DNA of 64,000 nucleotides, from assembly GCA_017991595.1 (NCBI GenBank), contig JAGOQJ010000001.1, positions 668,410-732,409 on the forward strand, given 5' to 3'. The position numbers and the translations under genes were made by a program. The stretch comes from Candidatus Didemnitutus sp. GTDB taxonomy: Bacteria > Verrucomicrobiota > Verrucomicrobiia > Opitutales > Opitutaceae. Below are positions 8,174-16,499 of the stretch, piece after piece. Below the pieces are notes generated by a model. It was not told the origin of the DNA and did no database searches. It saw only the letters and a list, made by a program, of their open reading frames with translations. Within the stretch, counting starts at the first letter, position 1. Each line of letters opens with the position of its first letter.

Positions 8174-10786
8174 TCAAACCTTCTTGCGCAGGAGCTGGGG
8201 CGCGGCTTCCAACTGGCCGCGGGTGACGCCGAGCTGGTTGATGAGCTTGAACTCGCGCCAGAGCTCGGCGCCGCTGATCTCGCCGCGGAGCAGCTGGCGG
8301 TAGCGGGCCACGGTGCGCTGCAGCTCGTCGGCGGATTCGTTGAGGAATTCGATGCGGAAAGAGCGCGCGCCGAGGGCGATCAGGCGGTCGACGAACTCGG
8401 CACCGGTCTGAGCGCGGGCGTTGTAGACGGTGTTGCGGCAGCCGGCGTCGGCTTTCAGCGGATGCTCGGCGCCGATGCGATCGCGCAGACGCACGTCGTG
8501 CCGGTCGCAGGGACGGCCGCAGTTGCGGTAATCGGTGCCCGCGGAGAGGAAGGCGCAGAAGACGCAATGCTCCATGTGAAACATCGGCATGTGCTGGTGG
8601 AGGGTGATGTCGAACCAGCGGCCGGGCGCGCCTTGCAGCAGCGCTTCGAGCTGCGCGACATTCAGGTCGTAGGAGGCCGTGACGCGTTCGAGGCCGTGCT
8701 GGTTGACGTAGTAATCGGCCGTGAGCGGATTGGCGACGTTGAGCGAGAAATCCCCGCGCCGGCGGCGGCCCGCGAACCACTGCAGGTGGTCGTAATTGCG
8801 GACGAGGTAGCCGTCGGCCTCGCAGGAGAGCACCTGCTTGAGGATCCACTCCTCGCCGGGTTTGAAGATGCGCGGCGCGGCGACCCAGAAGGAAGACGGA
8901 TGCTCGCTTTTCGGATCTCGGTTCTCGCCCGGTTCGCCGGCGGTCGCCTGCAGTTCGCGGAAGCGCGCGACGGCTTCGCGGTATTTCTTCGGGTCCTCAA
9001 ACTCGGCGTAAATCGTGCGCGCGCCGGCAGCCCACGCAGCGTCGAGCTGGTGCAGGTGACGGATGACGACGATGAGTTCCGGCTCTCCGGTGACCGCTTG
9101 GTCGGCTGCGTTCCGCAGGCTGACCTTCGCGTGCTGCGGTTCCTGCATCGTCCAGCGTTTTGGGGCGGCGCGGCGAGCATCGAGCTCGGCCACGAGGCGA
9201 CGGCGCAGGTCGTTCAACTCGCTGAGCGCGAGAATGGCGTCACCTTCGAGCACATTCACCAACGTGCCGAGGGTGAACGGCGTGCCGCCGAGGCGGCCGA
9301 GCTGGTCGCGGAGGCGCTCGGTGGTGAGCGGCTGTTTTTCCGCGCGGGCGAGCGGTGTGGCCGAATCGGCGCGGGCGACATGGCCCTCGTCGTCACGCGC
9401 GAAGACGGTCAGCGGCGTGCCGACGGCTCCGTGGACCTCGACGTGCACCGGGCGCGTGAAACGGATTTTCTCTCCCTCGAAGGACTGGCGCAGACGGCGG
9501 TCGAGCTCGGGGTCGTTGGTTTTCCAGACAAGGTTGCCCGGGCGCACGCGCGCGAAGTCAATGTCGCCGCGGCCGAAGCGCAGCACGGTCTCCGCACCGC
9601 GCGGTTCCACTTGGTAGATGCGGCCGCCTTCCTCCTTTTCGTCCGGATGACCGCGGTCGAAGACGATGCCGTCGCCCGGCTTGAGAGGCGCGATCGGTTG
9701 CAACGCGACGAAGTCCGGACCGACGCGCGTGACTTCACCGAGGAACACGCCGCGCTTGGTGCCGAAGCGGGCGTGGGCGAGTTCCTGGTTGTTGATGCCG
9801 CGGAACCAACCCGTGTAGAGCCCGCGCGAGAAGCCCATCTCCAGATCGTAGCGGGCCGCGGCGGGGTTGAAATCGCCGCCGGGCGCCGCGCCCGGCTCGG
9901 AGCCGAGCTGCCGCATGACGTGATCCAGCGCCGTGCGATAAACGCGGGTGATGTTGGCGACGTATTCGGGGCTCTTGAGCCGGCCCTCGATCTTGAGCGA
10001 GGCCACGCCGGCGCGCACGAGGTCGGGCAGCACATCGAGGCCTGAGAGGTCCTGCGGGCTGAGGAGATAGCGGCGGTCGCCGAGGTCGACCTTGGTGCCG
10101 TCGGAAATCAGCTCGTAAGGCATGCGGCAGGCCTGCGCGCATTCGCCGCGGTTGGCGGAGCGTCCGCCGAGCGATTCGCTGGTGAGGCACTGGCCGGAGT
10201 AGGCGACGCAGAGCGCGCCATGGACGAAGACTTCGAGCGGCAGCCCGGTCCCGGTGTCCTTCGTCGCGGCCTGGATGGCGGCGATTTCCTTGAGCGAGTT
10301 CTCGCGGGCGAGCACGACGAGTTGCGCGCCAAGCTCGCGGGCGAAGGCCACGCCGGCGGCGCTCGTCACCGTCATCTGCGTGGAGGTGTGGATGGGAAAA
10401 TCCGGCGAGATGCTCCGGATCAGCCGGCAGATGCCCACGTCCTGCACGATGGCGGCGTCGACGCCGGCGGCGATGATGCTGCGGAGGTAATCCCCGGCGG
10501 CGGCGAGCTCGTCGGCGAAGACGAGCGTGTTGAACGTCACGTAGCCGCGCACGCCGCGCCGGTGGAGGAATTCCATCAGCTGCGGCAGGTCCGCGAGGGT
10601 GAAGTTGTGCGCGCGCATGCGCGCGTTGAAGCGCTCGAGGCCGAAGTAGATCGCGTCGGCGCCGTTTTCGACCGCAGCCCGGGCGCACTCCCAATCACCC
10701 GCTGGAGCGAGGATCTCCGGGCGCGCGCGCACCAGCGCCGGGGCGGCGGTGGAGATGGCGAGGGCGGAGGAGTGGGAGGGCGTCAC
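8174..10786 (-). CDS. U32 peptidase-family protein (RlhA/TrhP-like), long form
   Basis: An 870-residue U32 family protein starting at a GTG. The N-terminal catalytic barrel begins with PEILAPAGDWECARAAVENG and contains the family segments HTSTQMTV and FVHGALCVAYSGQC. A CGRPCDRH-type cysteine cluster is seen in the C-terminal third. Well-studied relatives (RlhA, TrhP/TrhO partners) act in tRNA or rRNA hydroxylation rather than proteolysis, and long versions carry an additional DUF3656-like region. This length fits the long class. The last step of its role cannot be assigned. It is transcribed away from a small secreted-protein gene. Confidence 0.88.
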   Translation of the reverse strand: MTPSHSSALAISTAAPALVRARPEILAPAGDWECARAAVENGADAIYFGLERFNARMRAHNFTLADLPQLMEFLHRRGVRGYVTFNTLVFADELAAAGDYLRSIIAAGVDAAIVQDVGICRLIRSISPDFPIHTSTQMTVTSAAGVAFARELGAQLVVLARENSLKEIAAIQAATKDTGTGLPLEVFVHGALCVAYSGQCLTSESLGGRSANRGECAQACRMPYELISDGTKVDLGDRRYLLSPQDLSGLDVLPDLVRAGVASLKIEGRLKSPEYVANITRVYRTALDHVMRQLGSEPGAAPGGDFNPAAARYDLEMGFSRGLYTGWFRGINNQELAHARFGTKRGVFLGEVTRVGPDFVALQPIAPLKPGDGIVFDRGHPDEKEEGGRIYQVEPRGAETVLRFGRGDIDFARVRPGNLVWKTNDPELDRRLRQSFEGEKIRFTRPVHVEVHGAVGTPLTVFARDDEGHVARADSATPLARAEKQPLTTERLRDQLGRLGGTPFTLGTLVNVLEGDAILALSELNDLRRRLVAELDARRAAPKRWTMQEPQHAKVSLRNAADQAVTGEPELIVVIRHLHQLDAAWAAGARTIYAEFEDPKKYREAVARFRELQATAGEPGENRDPKSEHPSSFWVAAPRIFKPGEEWILKQVLSCEADGYLVRNYDHLQWFAGRRRRGDFSLNVANPLTADYYVNQHGLERVTASYDLNVAQLEALLQGAPGRWFDITLHQHMPMFHMEHCVFCAFLSAGTDYRNCGRPCDRHDVRLRDRIGAEHPLKADAGCRNTVYNARAQTGAEFVDRLIALGARSFRIEFLNESADELQRTVARYRQLLRGEISGAELWREFKLINQLGVTRGQLEAAPQLLRKKV

Positions 10787-10880
10787 GTTGGCTGCACTCT
10801 GTTAGCCGCGGCGGGTGGGGCTGCAACTGCTATCCTGATGCGCGCTGGCGCCGGGACGGGAACGCGCGTAGAGTGAGAGC

Positions 10881-11249
10881 ATGAAAACCTGGTTGGTGCG
10901 GAAGTTGAAAGTCTTGGTCGCGTTCCTCGGCCTCCTCGCCGCGGCCGGCGTCTGGGCCGGCACCGATCCGCGTTTCCCGGATCTGGATGCGGCGGCGCGG
11001 GAGCATCAAGTGCAGGCGGCGCGGCTGGTGATGCAGAATTACCGGCGGGAGATCGCGGCCGCCGCCAAGGCTTTGCCGCCGGAAGACCGGCGCTACGAGC
11101 CGGCCCTCAAGCTGGTCGTGCAAGGCGAACGGTTGGTGCACCGGATGGTTTCGGCATCACAGGCCGAGCTGGCACAGGTGCAGGTGGCTTTCGATGCCAA
11201 CCGCGTGGCGCTCGAGCGCGAGCTCGGACGCGAACCGGCGAAACGCTGA
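10881..11249 (+). CDS. Small secreted or periplasmic protein, unknown
   Basis: A 122-residue protein with a clear signal sequence: MKTWLVRKLK, a hydrophobic core VAFLGLLAAAG, then a likely cleavage after VWAG. The mature part is alpha-helical and charged (Ala/Arg/Glu-rich) with no cysteine and no motif I recognise. It is divergent from the U32 gene, with 94 bases between the two starts, and convergent with the YqhA-like gene. Codon use matches its surroundings, supporting a real gene. Confidence 0.7.
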   Translation: MKTWLVRKLKVLVAFLGLLAAAGVWAGTDPRFPDLDAAAREHQVQAARLVMQNYRREIAAAAKALPPEDRRYEPALKLVVQGERLVHRMVSASQAELAQVQVAFDANRVALERELGREPAKR

Positions 11250-11268
11250 AGGGTTCGCTGGCGGAGGC

Positions 11269-11844
11269 TCAGTGTGCGGCGGAGTCGCCCGGTGCGTGCG
11301 GCACTCCGCTCATCATCACGCGGTCCGTCCACGCGAGGGCGATGGCGGAGAGCACGAAGACGGCGTGGATGATGACCTGCCACATCACGCCCTCATTGGT
11401 GAACGCGATGGAAGGCGAACGCACCTCGATGAAGGTCTTGAGCAGGTGGATGGACGAGATGCTGACGAGCGCCGTGGCGAGCTTCACCTTCAGCATGCCG
11501 GCGTTCACGTGGCTGAGCCATTCGGGCTGGTCCTCGTGGTCGTCGATGTGCAGGCGCGAAACGAAGGTTTCGTAACCGCCGATGATCACCATGATGAAAA
11601 GATTCGCGATCATCACGACGTCGATGAGGCCCAGCACGCCGAGCATGATGGCGGTGCTGGGGTCCTTGATGTCGGACGGGTTGCCGACGGCGACGTGGAT
11701 GAGGTGCCAGAGCTCGATGAAAAACTGATAGACGTAAACGCCTTGGGCGAGGATCAGGCCGACGTAGAGCGGGGCTTGGAGCCAGCGGCTGGCGAAGATC
11801 GTGCGTTCGAGCAGGCTCTCGGTGCGGGAATCGGGCTTGGGCAT
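11269..11844 (-). CDS. YqhA/UPF0114 (TIGR00645) family membrane protein
   Basis: A 191-residue integral membrane protein with four hydrophobic segments. It starts MPKPDSRTESLLERTIFASR and contains IMLGVLGLIDVVMIANLFIM, the signature region of the YqhA/TIGR00645 family. The function of the family is not established. The frame is open far upstream, but the ATG at 11844 gives the usual family length and start. It is the last gene of a minus-strand run hemN-queD-PH-PH-yqhA, separated from the PH gene by 47 bases. Confidence 0.85.
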   Translation of the reverse strand: MPKPDSRTESLLERTIFASRWLQAPLYVGLILAQGVYVYQFFIELWHLIHVAVGNPSDIKDPSTAIMLGVLGLIDVVMIANLFIMVIIGGYETFVSRLHIDDHEDQPEWLSHVNAGMLKVKLATALVSISSIHLLKTFIEVRSPSIAFTNEGVMWQVIIHAVFVLSAIALAWTDRVMMSGVPHAPGDSAAH

Positions 11845-11891
11845 GGAGGGGCGGAGAAGTGCGCAGGCCGCACTCCGGGTGCAAGCCGATA

Positions 11892-12815
11892 TCAGCCGAG
11901 TGCCTGGCGCAGCGCGCGGGCTTCGGCGAGCACTTGCTGTGCGGCGGCGAGCGCATCCGCGCCGCCCTCGGTCGTGGCTGCGACCGGAGACTCTGTGGCG
12001 GGCGCGGCGTGGTGATCGTCGGGGTCGCCGAGACCGGCGGCGCGGAAGTGGCGCAACCGGTCGAGGATGAGGTCGCGGATCTCGCTCGCGTTGTCGACGC
12101 CGTGGAAGACGCCGGTGTGTAGCGAGTCGTGGTGCTCGTGCCCCTTCACCTCGCCGCCGCCACCGCCGGCGGATTGCACGCGGACATCGGCGATGCCGAG
12201 CAGGCGTTGCAATGGGCCCTGCATGACCTCGACTTGCTGGAGGTTGGCGAAGCTCATGGTGGATTCCTGCAGCGACCAAAGACCGGCGCGGATGCGCAGG
12301 CTGCGGTCGGTGACGATATACCAGCGCAACTCCCAATCGAGACGCACGGCGGCGAGGGTGAACGGCAGTTGCGCGAGGAAGCCGACGATGGTGAGCAGCT
12401 CAATGACCGCGATGACGTCCATCGACCACGGCGGCAGGCGGTGGGCGATCTCGCGGAAGCGTTCCTCGCCCGAGCGGCGGGTGCGTTTTTTCTTCTTCGG
12501 GGCGGGCTCGCCCTCGGTCGGCGGTGTCACCGTCGTGGCGGCGGGGGTCGCGGCAGCGCTGGCGACGGGTGGTTCGGCCGCAGCGGCGGTGCGGACGGCA
12601 TCGAAGCCTTCGCGCAGCTGCGCGATGAAGAACACGGAGAAGGCGATGCCGAGCGCGGCGCCGACCTGGGTGAAGATCCAGCGGGCGAGGCGGACGTAGT
12701 AGAAATTACGCCCGGCGCGGAACGTGCGCACGGAGCCCGGTGCGCCGAGCGGCGGCTCGGGCTCGGCGGGCACGCGCATCCAGCGCAGGACGAGGGCACG
12801 CATGCGGTCAAACAT
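11892..12815 (-). CDS. PH-domain (bPH2/YdbT-like) membrane protein
   Basis: A 307-residue protein with two membrane segments (about residues 45-65 and 130-155) flanking an Ala/Pro/Thr-rich loop with a basic patch PKKKKRTRRSG. A bacterial PH-type domain follows (WYIVTDRSLRIRAGLWSL, then SFANLQQVEVMQGPLQRLLG), and the protein ends in an Ala-rich tail. The ATG at 12815 overlaps the end of the upstream PH gene by 8 bases, suggesting translational coupling. Pairs of such proteins (YdbS/YdbT in Bacillus) are known but their biochemical role is not. A basic, presumably cytoplasmic, linker of this kind is uncommon. Confidence 0.8.
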   Translation of the reverse strand: MFDRMRALVLRWMRVPAEPEPPLGAPGSVRTFRAGRNFYYVRLARWIFTQVGAALGIAFSVFFIAQLREGFDAVRTAAAAEPPVASAAATPAATTVTPPTEGEPAPKKKKRTRRSGEERFREIAHRLPPWSMDVIAVIELLTIVGFLAQLPFTLAAVRLDWELRWYIVTDRSLRIRAGLWSLQESTMSFANLQQVEVMQGPLQRLLGIADVRVQSAGGGGGEVKGHEHHDSLHTGVFHGVDNASEIRDLILDRLRHFRAAGLGDPDDHHAAPATESPVAATTEGGADALAAAQQVLAEARALRQALG

Positions 12816-13371
12816 CGGTGGAGCCTCCGGAGTTTTCGCGCCGGGCGGCGAGGGCGAGGCGGGTGGCGCGGAGTTCGAGCGCGACTTCGCGCAGCGCGGC
12901 GGCGAGTTCGGCGTCACGCCCGGCGGCGGCGAGGGTCGCGGCGGCGGTGGATGGGGATTGGCGCGCGGGCTCCTTCACGCCGCGCATGCGGGCGTAGAGG
13001 TAGTCGCGCAACGCCTCGAATTCCTTGATGCCCTCGATCGTCATCTCGGCGCTGGCGTTGCCGCTGGCGGTCTGCACGAGGATGCGGGCGAGGCCGAGCC
13101 AGCGTTCGACGAAATTGGAGCGCAGGTGGATGTCCTGGATGCGCGCGTATTGGATGATGACCTCGCGCCGGAAGAGGATGCCCCACCGCATCGAGATGCC
13201 CTCGTCGGTGAACTTGTAGCGCATCGTGTGGTAGCGAAAATACGCCGGCAGCACGAGGAAGGGGAAGGCCGGGGGGAAGACGAGGCAGCTGAGGAGGTAA
13301 TATTTCCACAGGTCCGGATGCGGACGTTCGATTGCGTGGATGGCGTCGTCGGTGAGGGGCGGCGGTTTCAC
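12808..13371 (-). CDS. PH-domain (bPH2/YdbS-like) membrane protein
   Basis: About 187 residues: a hydrophobic hairpin (LLSCLVFPPAFPFLVLPAYF) followed by a bPH2 domain (RYKFTDEGISMRWGILFRRE, YARIQDIHLRSNFVERWLGL) and an Ala/Glu-rich C terminus. The start is uncertain. The frame stays open to 13554, inside queD, but the part before KPPPLTDDAIHAIERPHPD looks non-coding, so the GTG at 13371 is taken. It pairs with the following PH gene, with which it overlaps by 8 bases. Confidence 0.75.
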   Translation of the reverse strand: MKPPPLTDDAIHAIERPHPDLWKYYLLSCLVFPPAFPFLVLPAYFRYHTMRYKFTDEGISMRWGILFRREVIIQYARIQDIHLRSNFVERWLGLARILVQTASGNASAEMTIEGIKEFEALRDYLYARMRGVKEPARQSPSTAAATLAAAGRDAELAAALREVALELRATRLALAARRENSGGSTDV

Positions 13372-13456
13372 GCCGCGAGGGATGACAGGTCCGCTCGGGG
13401 CCACAATCCCGCAGTGCGGAACGGTCGCGCCGCTGGTGCGGACGGTCTCAGAGGCC

Positions 13457-13470
13457 GGGACGGAAGTCCC
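13457..13470. repeat. Small palindrome GGGACGGAAGTCCC in the queD-PH spacer
   Basis: A 5-bp stem (GGGAC/GTCCC) with a GGAA loop. It lies in the 112-base stretch between the queD stop (13484) and the presumed PH-gene start (13371), which otherwise shows only GC-rich sequence. A similar element, GGGACG-GCAA-CGTCCC, sits at 47981-47996. Could be a degraded terminator or a REP-like dispersed unit; there is no T-run. Confidence 0.35.
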
Positions 13471-13483
13471 GTGCCGGTCCGGC

Positions 13484-13936
13484 TCAGACGCCGTATTCCG
13501 CCCAGCTGGAGCTGGTCTCGGTGACGCGGACGCGCTCGACGCGCACGGTGGCACCGATCCGGTAACCGGCGGGGTCCGGCAGGCCGGCGGCGAGACGGCG
13601 GGAAAGCTCTTCGAAGATGGTGCGGGCCATGACTTCGCTCGTCGGATCGGTCTGTTCGAACACGATGACGCGCTCGCCGTAGGTCTGGCGGAAGAAGGCG
13701 GCTTGCGGGTCAGCCGAGTTGATCGCGAGGGCGTGGTCCCAGCGGTCGAGGAACTGCTGGAGGAGGTGCTTCACGGCCTTGAAGTCGCAGACCATGTCGT
13801 TGGCATCAAGGGCGTCGGCGGCGAGCACGACCTCGACGCGCCGGCTGTGGCCGTGCGGGAAGCGGCACTTCTCCGGGTGCTTGCTGAGCAGGTGGCCGCT
13901 CTCGATCTCGAAGGTTTTGCAGATCCGATACGGCAT
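13484..13936 (-). CDS. queD: 6-carboxytetrahydropterin synthase (QueD/PTPS family)
   Basis: A 150-residue member of the 6-pyruvoyl-tetrahydropterin synthase fold. Zinc ligands H15 and the pair H28/H30 (FPHGH) are present. C24, in the KCRFPHGH context, is the usual catalytic cysteine. The enzyme converts dihydroneopterin triphosphate to 6-carboxytetrahydropterin, the second step of queuosine/preQ0 synthesis. It starts 4 bases after the hemN stop, so the two are co-transcribed. queA, a later step of queuosine formation, is elsewhere in this window (53656-54744). A PTPS role in another pterin pathway is possible but less likely. Confidence 0.88.
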   Translation of the reverse strand: MPYRICKTFEIESGHLLSKHPEKCRFPHGHSRRVEVVLAADALDANDMVCDFKAVKHLLQQFLDRWDHALAINSADPQAAFFRQTYGERVIVFEQTDPTSEVMARTIFEELSRRLAAGLPDPAGYRIGATVRVERVRVTETSSSWAEYGV

Positions 13937-13940
13937 CGCG

Positions 13941-15341
13941 TCACACGACCTTGGAGAATCCCGTGCGGCGCTTCTCGAGGTGCGCGTCGAACCGCATGGC
14001 GATGATGCGCAGGAAGAGCTGGCCGAGCTGGGTGATGGTCACACGGCCGGGCGTGCGCTCGATGAGGCCGTCGGCGGCGAGGTCGTCGAGTGAGGCGATT
14101 TCGGCGGCGTAGTGGGTCGCGAAGTCGTGGCCGAGCTTCTGCGTGAGCGCGGCGAAATCGAGGCCGCGGGCGCACATGATGTCGGTGATGATCGTGCGGC
14201 GGCGCTGGTCGTCTTCCGTGAGAAGGTATCCGCGCTCGATGGGCAGGCGGCCGTCCTTGATCGCGGCTTCGTAGTCGGGAAGTTCCTTGTAGTTTTGCCG
14301 GAAGGAACCGTCGGTCTGCGAAATCGAGGACATGCCGAAACCGTAGAGCGAGGCGCCGGCGCGGGTGGTGTAGCCCTGGAAATTGCGGTGCAGCGTGCCC
14401 TCGCGGAAGGCGACGGCCAACTCGTCCTCGGGGCGCGCGAAGTGGTCCATGCCGATCGTGGCGTAGCCGGCGGCGACGAGCTTCTGCGAAGCGGTCATCA
14501 GCATCGTGAGCTTGGCCTCGGTGCTGGGGAGTTGCTGGCGGTCGTCGAAGATCTTTTGCGCGGGCTTGATCCACGGCACGTGGGCGTAGCTGAAGACGGC
14601 GAGGCGGTCGGAGTTGAGCCCGATGACCTCGTCGACGGTCTGGCCGAAGGATTCGGGCGTCTGCAGCGGGAGGCCGTAGATGAGGTCGACGCTGACGGAT
14701 TGGTAACCAGCCTCGCGGAGCCAATCGATGGCCTGCTTGGTCATCGCCAGCGGCTGCCAACGGTGGATGGCGACCTGCACCTGCGGATTCGTGTCCTGCA
14801 CGCCGAGCGAGGCGCGGTTGCAACCGAGGCGGCGGAAGGCCTCGACGTGTTCCTTGGTCAGGCGGCGCGGGTCGATCTCGACGGAGATCTCGGCGTCGGC
14901 GGAGAACTTGAAATGCGCGTGGATGGCCGCGGCGAGGCGGTCGATCTCGGCGGGCGGGAGGAAGGTGGGCGTGCCGCCGCCGAAGTGCAGCTGCGTGACC
15001 GGGCGGCTGGTGTCGATCTGCGGGGCGGTCAGTTCGATCTCCTTGATGAGGAGGTCGACATACTCGCCGGCCGAGGCACGGCGGCGGGTGATGACGGTGT
15101 TGCAACCGCAATACCAGCACAGCGACTCGCAGAAGGGCAGGTGGAAGTAGAGCGACAGCGGCGTGGCGGCGTCGGCGTTGTCACGGCGGATTTCCGTGAG
15201 CAAGGCGTAGCGGTCGATCGCGTCGGAGAACTGCGGCGCCGTCGGGTAGGACGTGTAGCGCGGTCCGGGGATGTTGTATTTGCGAACCAGCTCAAGGGCA
15301 GGTTCGACGGCGGGAGAGACGGTGTAGCGTGGGGACACCAT
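13941..15341 (-). CDS. hemN: Oxygen-independent coproporphyrinogen III oxidase
   Basis: A 466-residue radical-SAM enzyme. The CxxxCxxC cluster motif is seen as C71-ESL-C75-WY-C78, followed by GC. HemN phrases GPRYTSYPTAPQF, QLHFGGGTPTFL and IYGLPLQTPESF are all present, and the C-terminal HemN domain is complete. It decarboxylates coproporphyrinogen III to protoporphyrinogen IX without oxygen. The GPRYTSYPT start marks true HemN rather than the HemW-like paralogues. The ATG at 15341 is the family start, although the frame is open further upstream. First gene of the minus-strand run with queD. Confidence 0.95.
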   Translation of the reverse strand: MVSPRYTVSPAVEPALELVRKYNIPGPRYTSYPTAPQFSDAIDRYALLTEIRRDNADAATPLSLYFHLPFCESLCWYCGCNTVITRRRASAGEYVDLLIKEIELTAPQIDTSRPVTQLHFGGGTPTFLPPAEIDRLAAAIHAHFKFSADAEISVEIDPRRLTKEHVEAFRRLGCNRASLGVQDTNPQVQVAIHRWQPLAMTKQAIDWLREAGYQSVSVDLIYGLPLQTPESFGQTVDEVIGLNSDRLAVFSYAHVPWIKPAQKIFDDRQQLPSTEAKLTMLMTASQKLVAAGYATIGMDHFARPEDELAVAFREGTLHRNFQGYTTRAGASLYGFGMSSISQTDGSFRQNYKELPDYEAAIKDGRLPIERGYLLTEDDQRRRTIITDIMCARGLDFAALTQKLGHDFATHYAAEIASLDDLAADGLIERTPGRVTITQLGQLFLRIIAMRFDAHLEKRRTGFSKVV

Positions 15342-15479
15342 AGTGGTATCACGGTAACCGAAGCCCGGGCGCAGGGCTCCGCATCCTTTGCGGTTTTTTT
15401 GGCCATCCGCACGGCGGGACGGGCGAAGGGACGGCTTGAGGATTGCGGTGGAGGGGCGGCGATTGCAGGCTCCAAGCCC

Positions 15480-16430
15480 ATGAATCGTCGCGATTTCCTC
15501 CAGCGGGGTGGCGCGCTCGCCTTGGGCGCCACCGTGGGCCTGACACCGACTTCCGCGCAAGCCGCGCCGCCGGCCGGCAGCCGTCGCGTGCTGCGGGTGG
15601 CGCACCTGACCGATGTGCATGTGGGGCCCGCGAACGATGCGCCGGGCGGCATGGCTGCGGCGTTGCGGCACGCGCAGGCGCAGGAGGACCGGCCGGAGCT
15701 GTTCCTGTTCGGCGGCGACTGCATCGGCGACGCGCTCGGCACGCCAAAGGCCCACGTGTTGGAACAATGGGACATCTGGAACCGCGTGCTCGCCGACGAA
15801 TTGAAGACGCCGGCCCGCATGTGCCTCGGCAACCACGATGTCCTCGGCTGGAACCGGCGCGACGACGCGGAGCTCCGGGCCGATCCGCACTACGGCAAGG
15901 CCCTCGCGCTCGAACGGCTCGGCATGCCGGCGCGCTATTATTCCTTCGACCAAGCCGGCTGGCACTTCGTGGTGCTCGACAGCATGGAGTTCTGGCACGG
16001 CAACAACCAGGGCTACCTCGCGCGGCTCGACGACGAGCAATTCGCCTGGCTCGACGCCGATCTCGCGAGTGCCGCCGGGCGGCCGGTGTGCGTGCTCTCG
16101 CACATCCCGATCCTGAGCGTGGCGGCGTTCCTCGACGGCGACCTCGCCGGCACCGGCACGTGGGTCGTGCCCGGCGCGTGGATGCACATCGACGCGCGGC
16201 GGATCAAGGACCTGTTCGCCAAGCACGGGAACGTGAAAGTCTGCCTGAGCGGCCACCTGCACATGGTGGACGACGTGACCTACCTCGGGGTGCGCTACCT
16301 CTGCAACGGCGCCGTCTGCGGCGGCTGGTGGAAGGGCAAGTGGCAGGAATTCGGGCCGACCTACGCGCTGCTCGATTTCTACGCGGACGGCAGCGTCCAG
16401 CGGACGATGGTGGATTACCGCGCGAGTTGA
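15480..16430 (+). CDS. Tat-exported metallophosphoesterase
   Basis: A 316-residue protein. A twin-arginine-type leader (MNRRDFLQRGGALALGATVG) with an Ala-x-Ala cleavage region suggests folded export. The calcineurin-like phosphoesterase metal motifs follow in order: LTDVHVG, GGDCIGD, LGNHDVLG, LSHIPIL and SGHLHMVD. Substrate unknown. The frame is open upstream on this strand through the hemN region, but the ATG at 15480 gives the leader directly. It is divergent from hemN and convergent with sufS. Confidence 0.9.
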   Translation: MNRRDFLQRGGALALGATVGLTPTSAQAAPPAGSRRVLRVAHLTDVHVGPANDAPGGMAAALRHAQAQEDRPELFLFGGDCIGDALGTPKAHVLEQWDIWNRVLADELKTPARMCLGNHDVLGWNRRDDAELRADPHYGKALALERLGMPARYYSFDQAGWHFVVLDSMEFWHGNNQGYLARLDDEQFAWLDADLASAAGRPVCVLSHIPILSVAAFLDGDLAGTGTWVVPGAWMHIDARRIKDLFAKHGNVKVCLSGHLHMVDDVTYLGVRYLCNGAVCGGWWKGKWQEFGPTYALLDFYADGSVQRTMVDYRAS

Positions 16431-16499
16431 GCCGCTGCGACGGAAGCGGGCGTAATCGCCGTGACGGTCACGCCGGCGCGACGGGAAGCCGCGCGGCGA

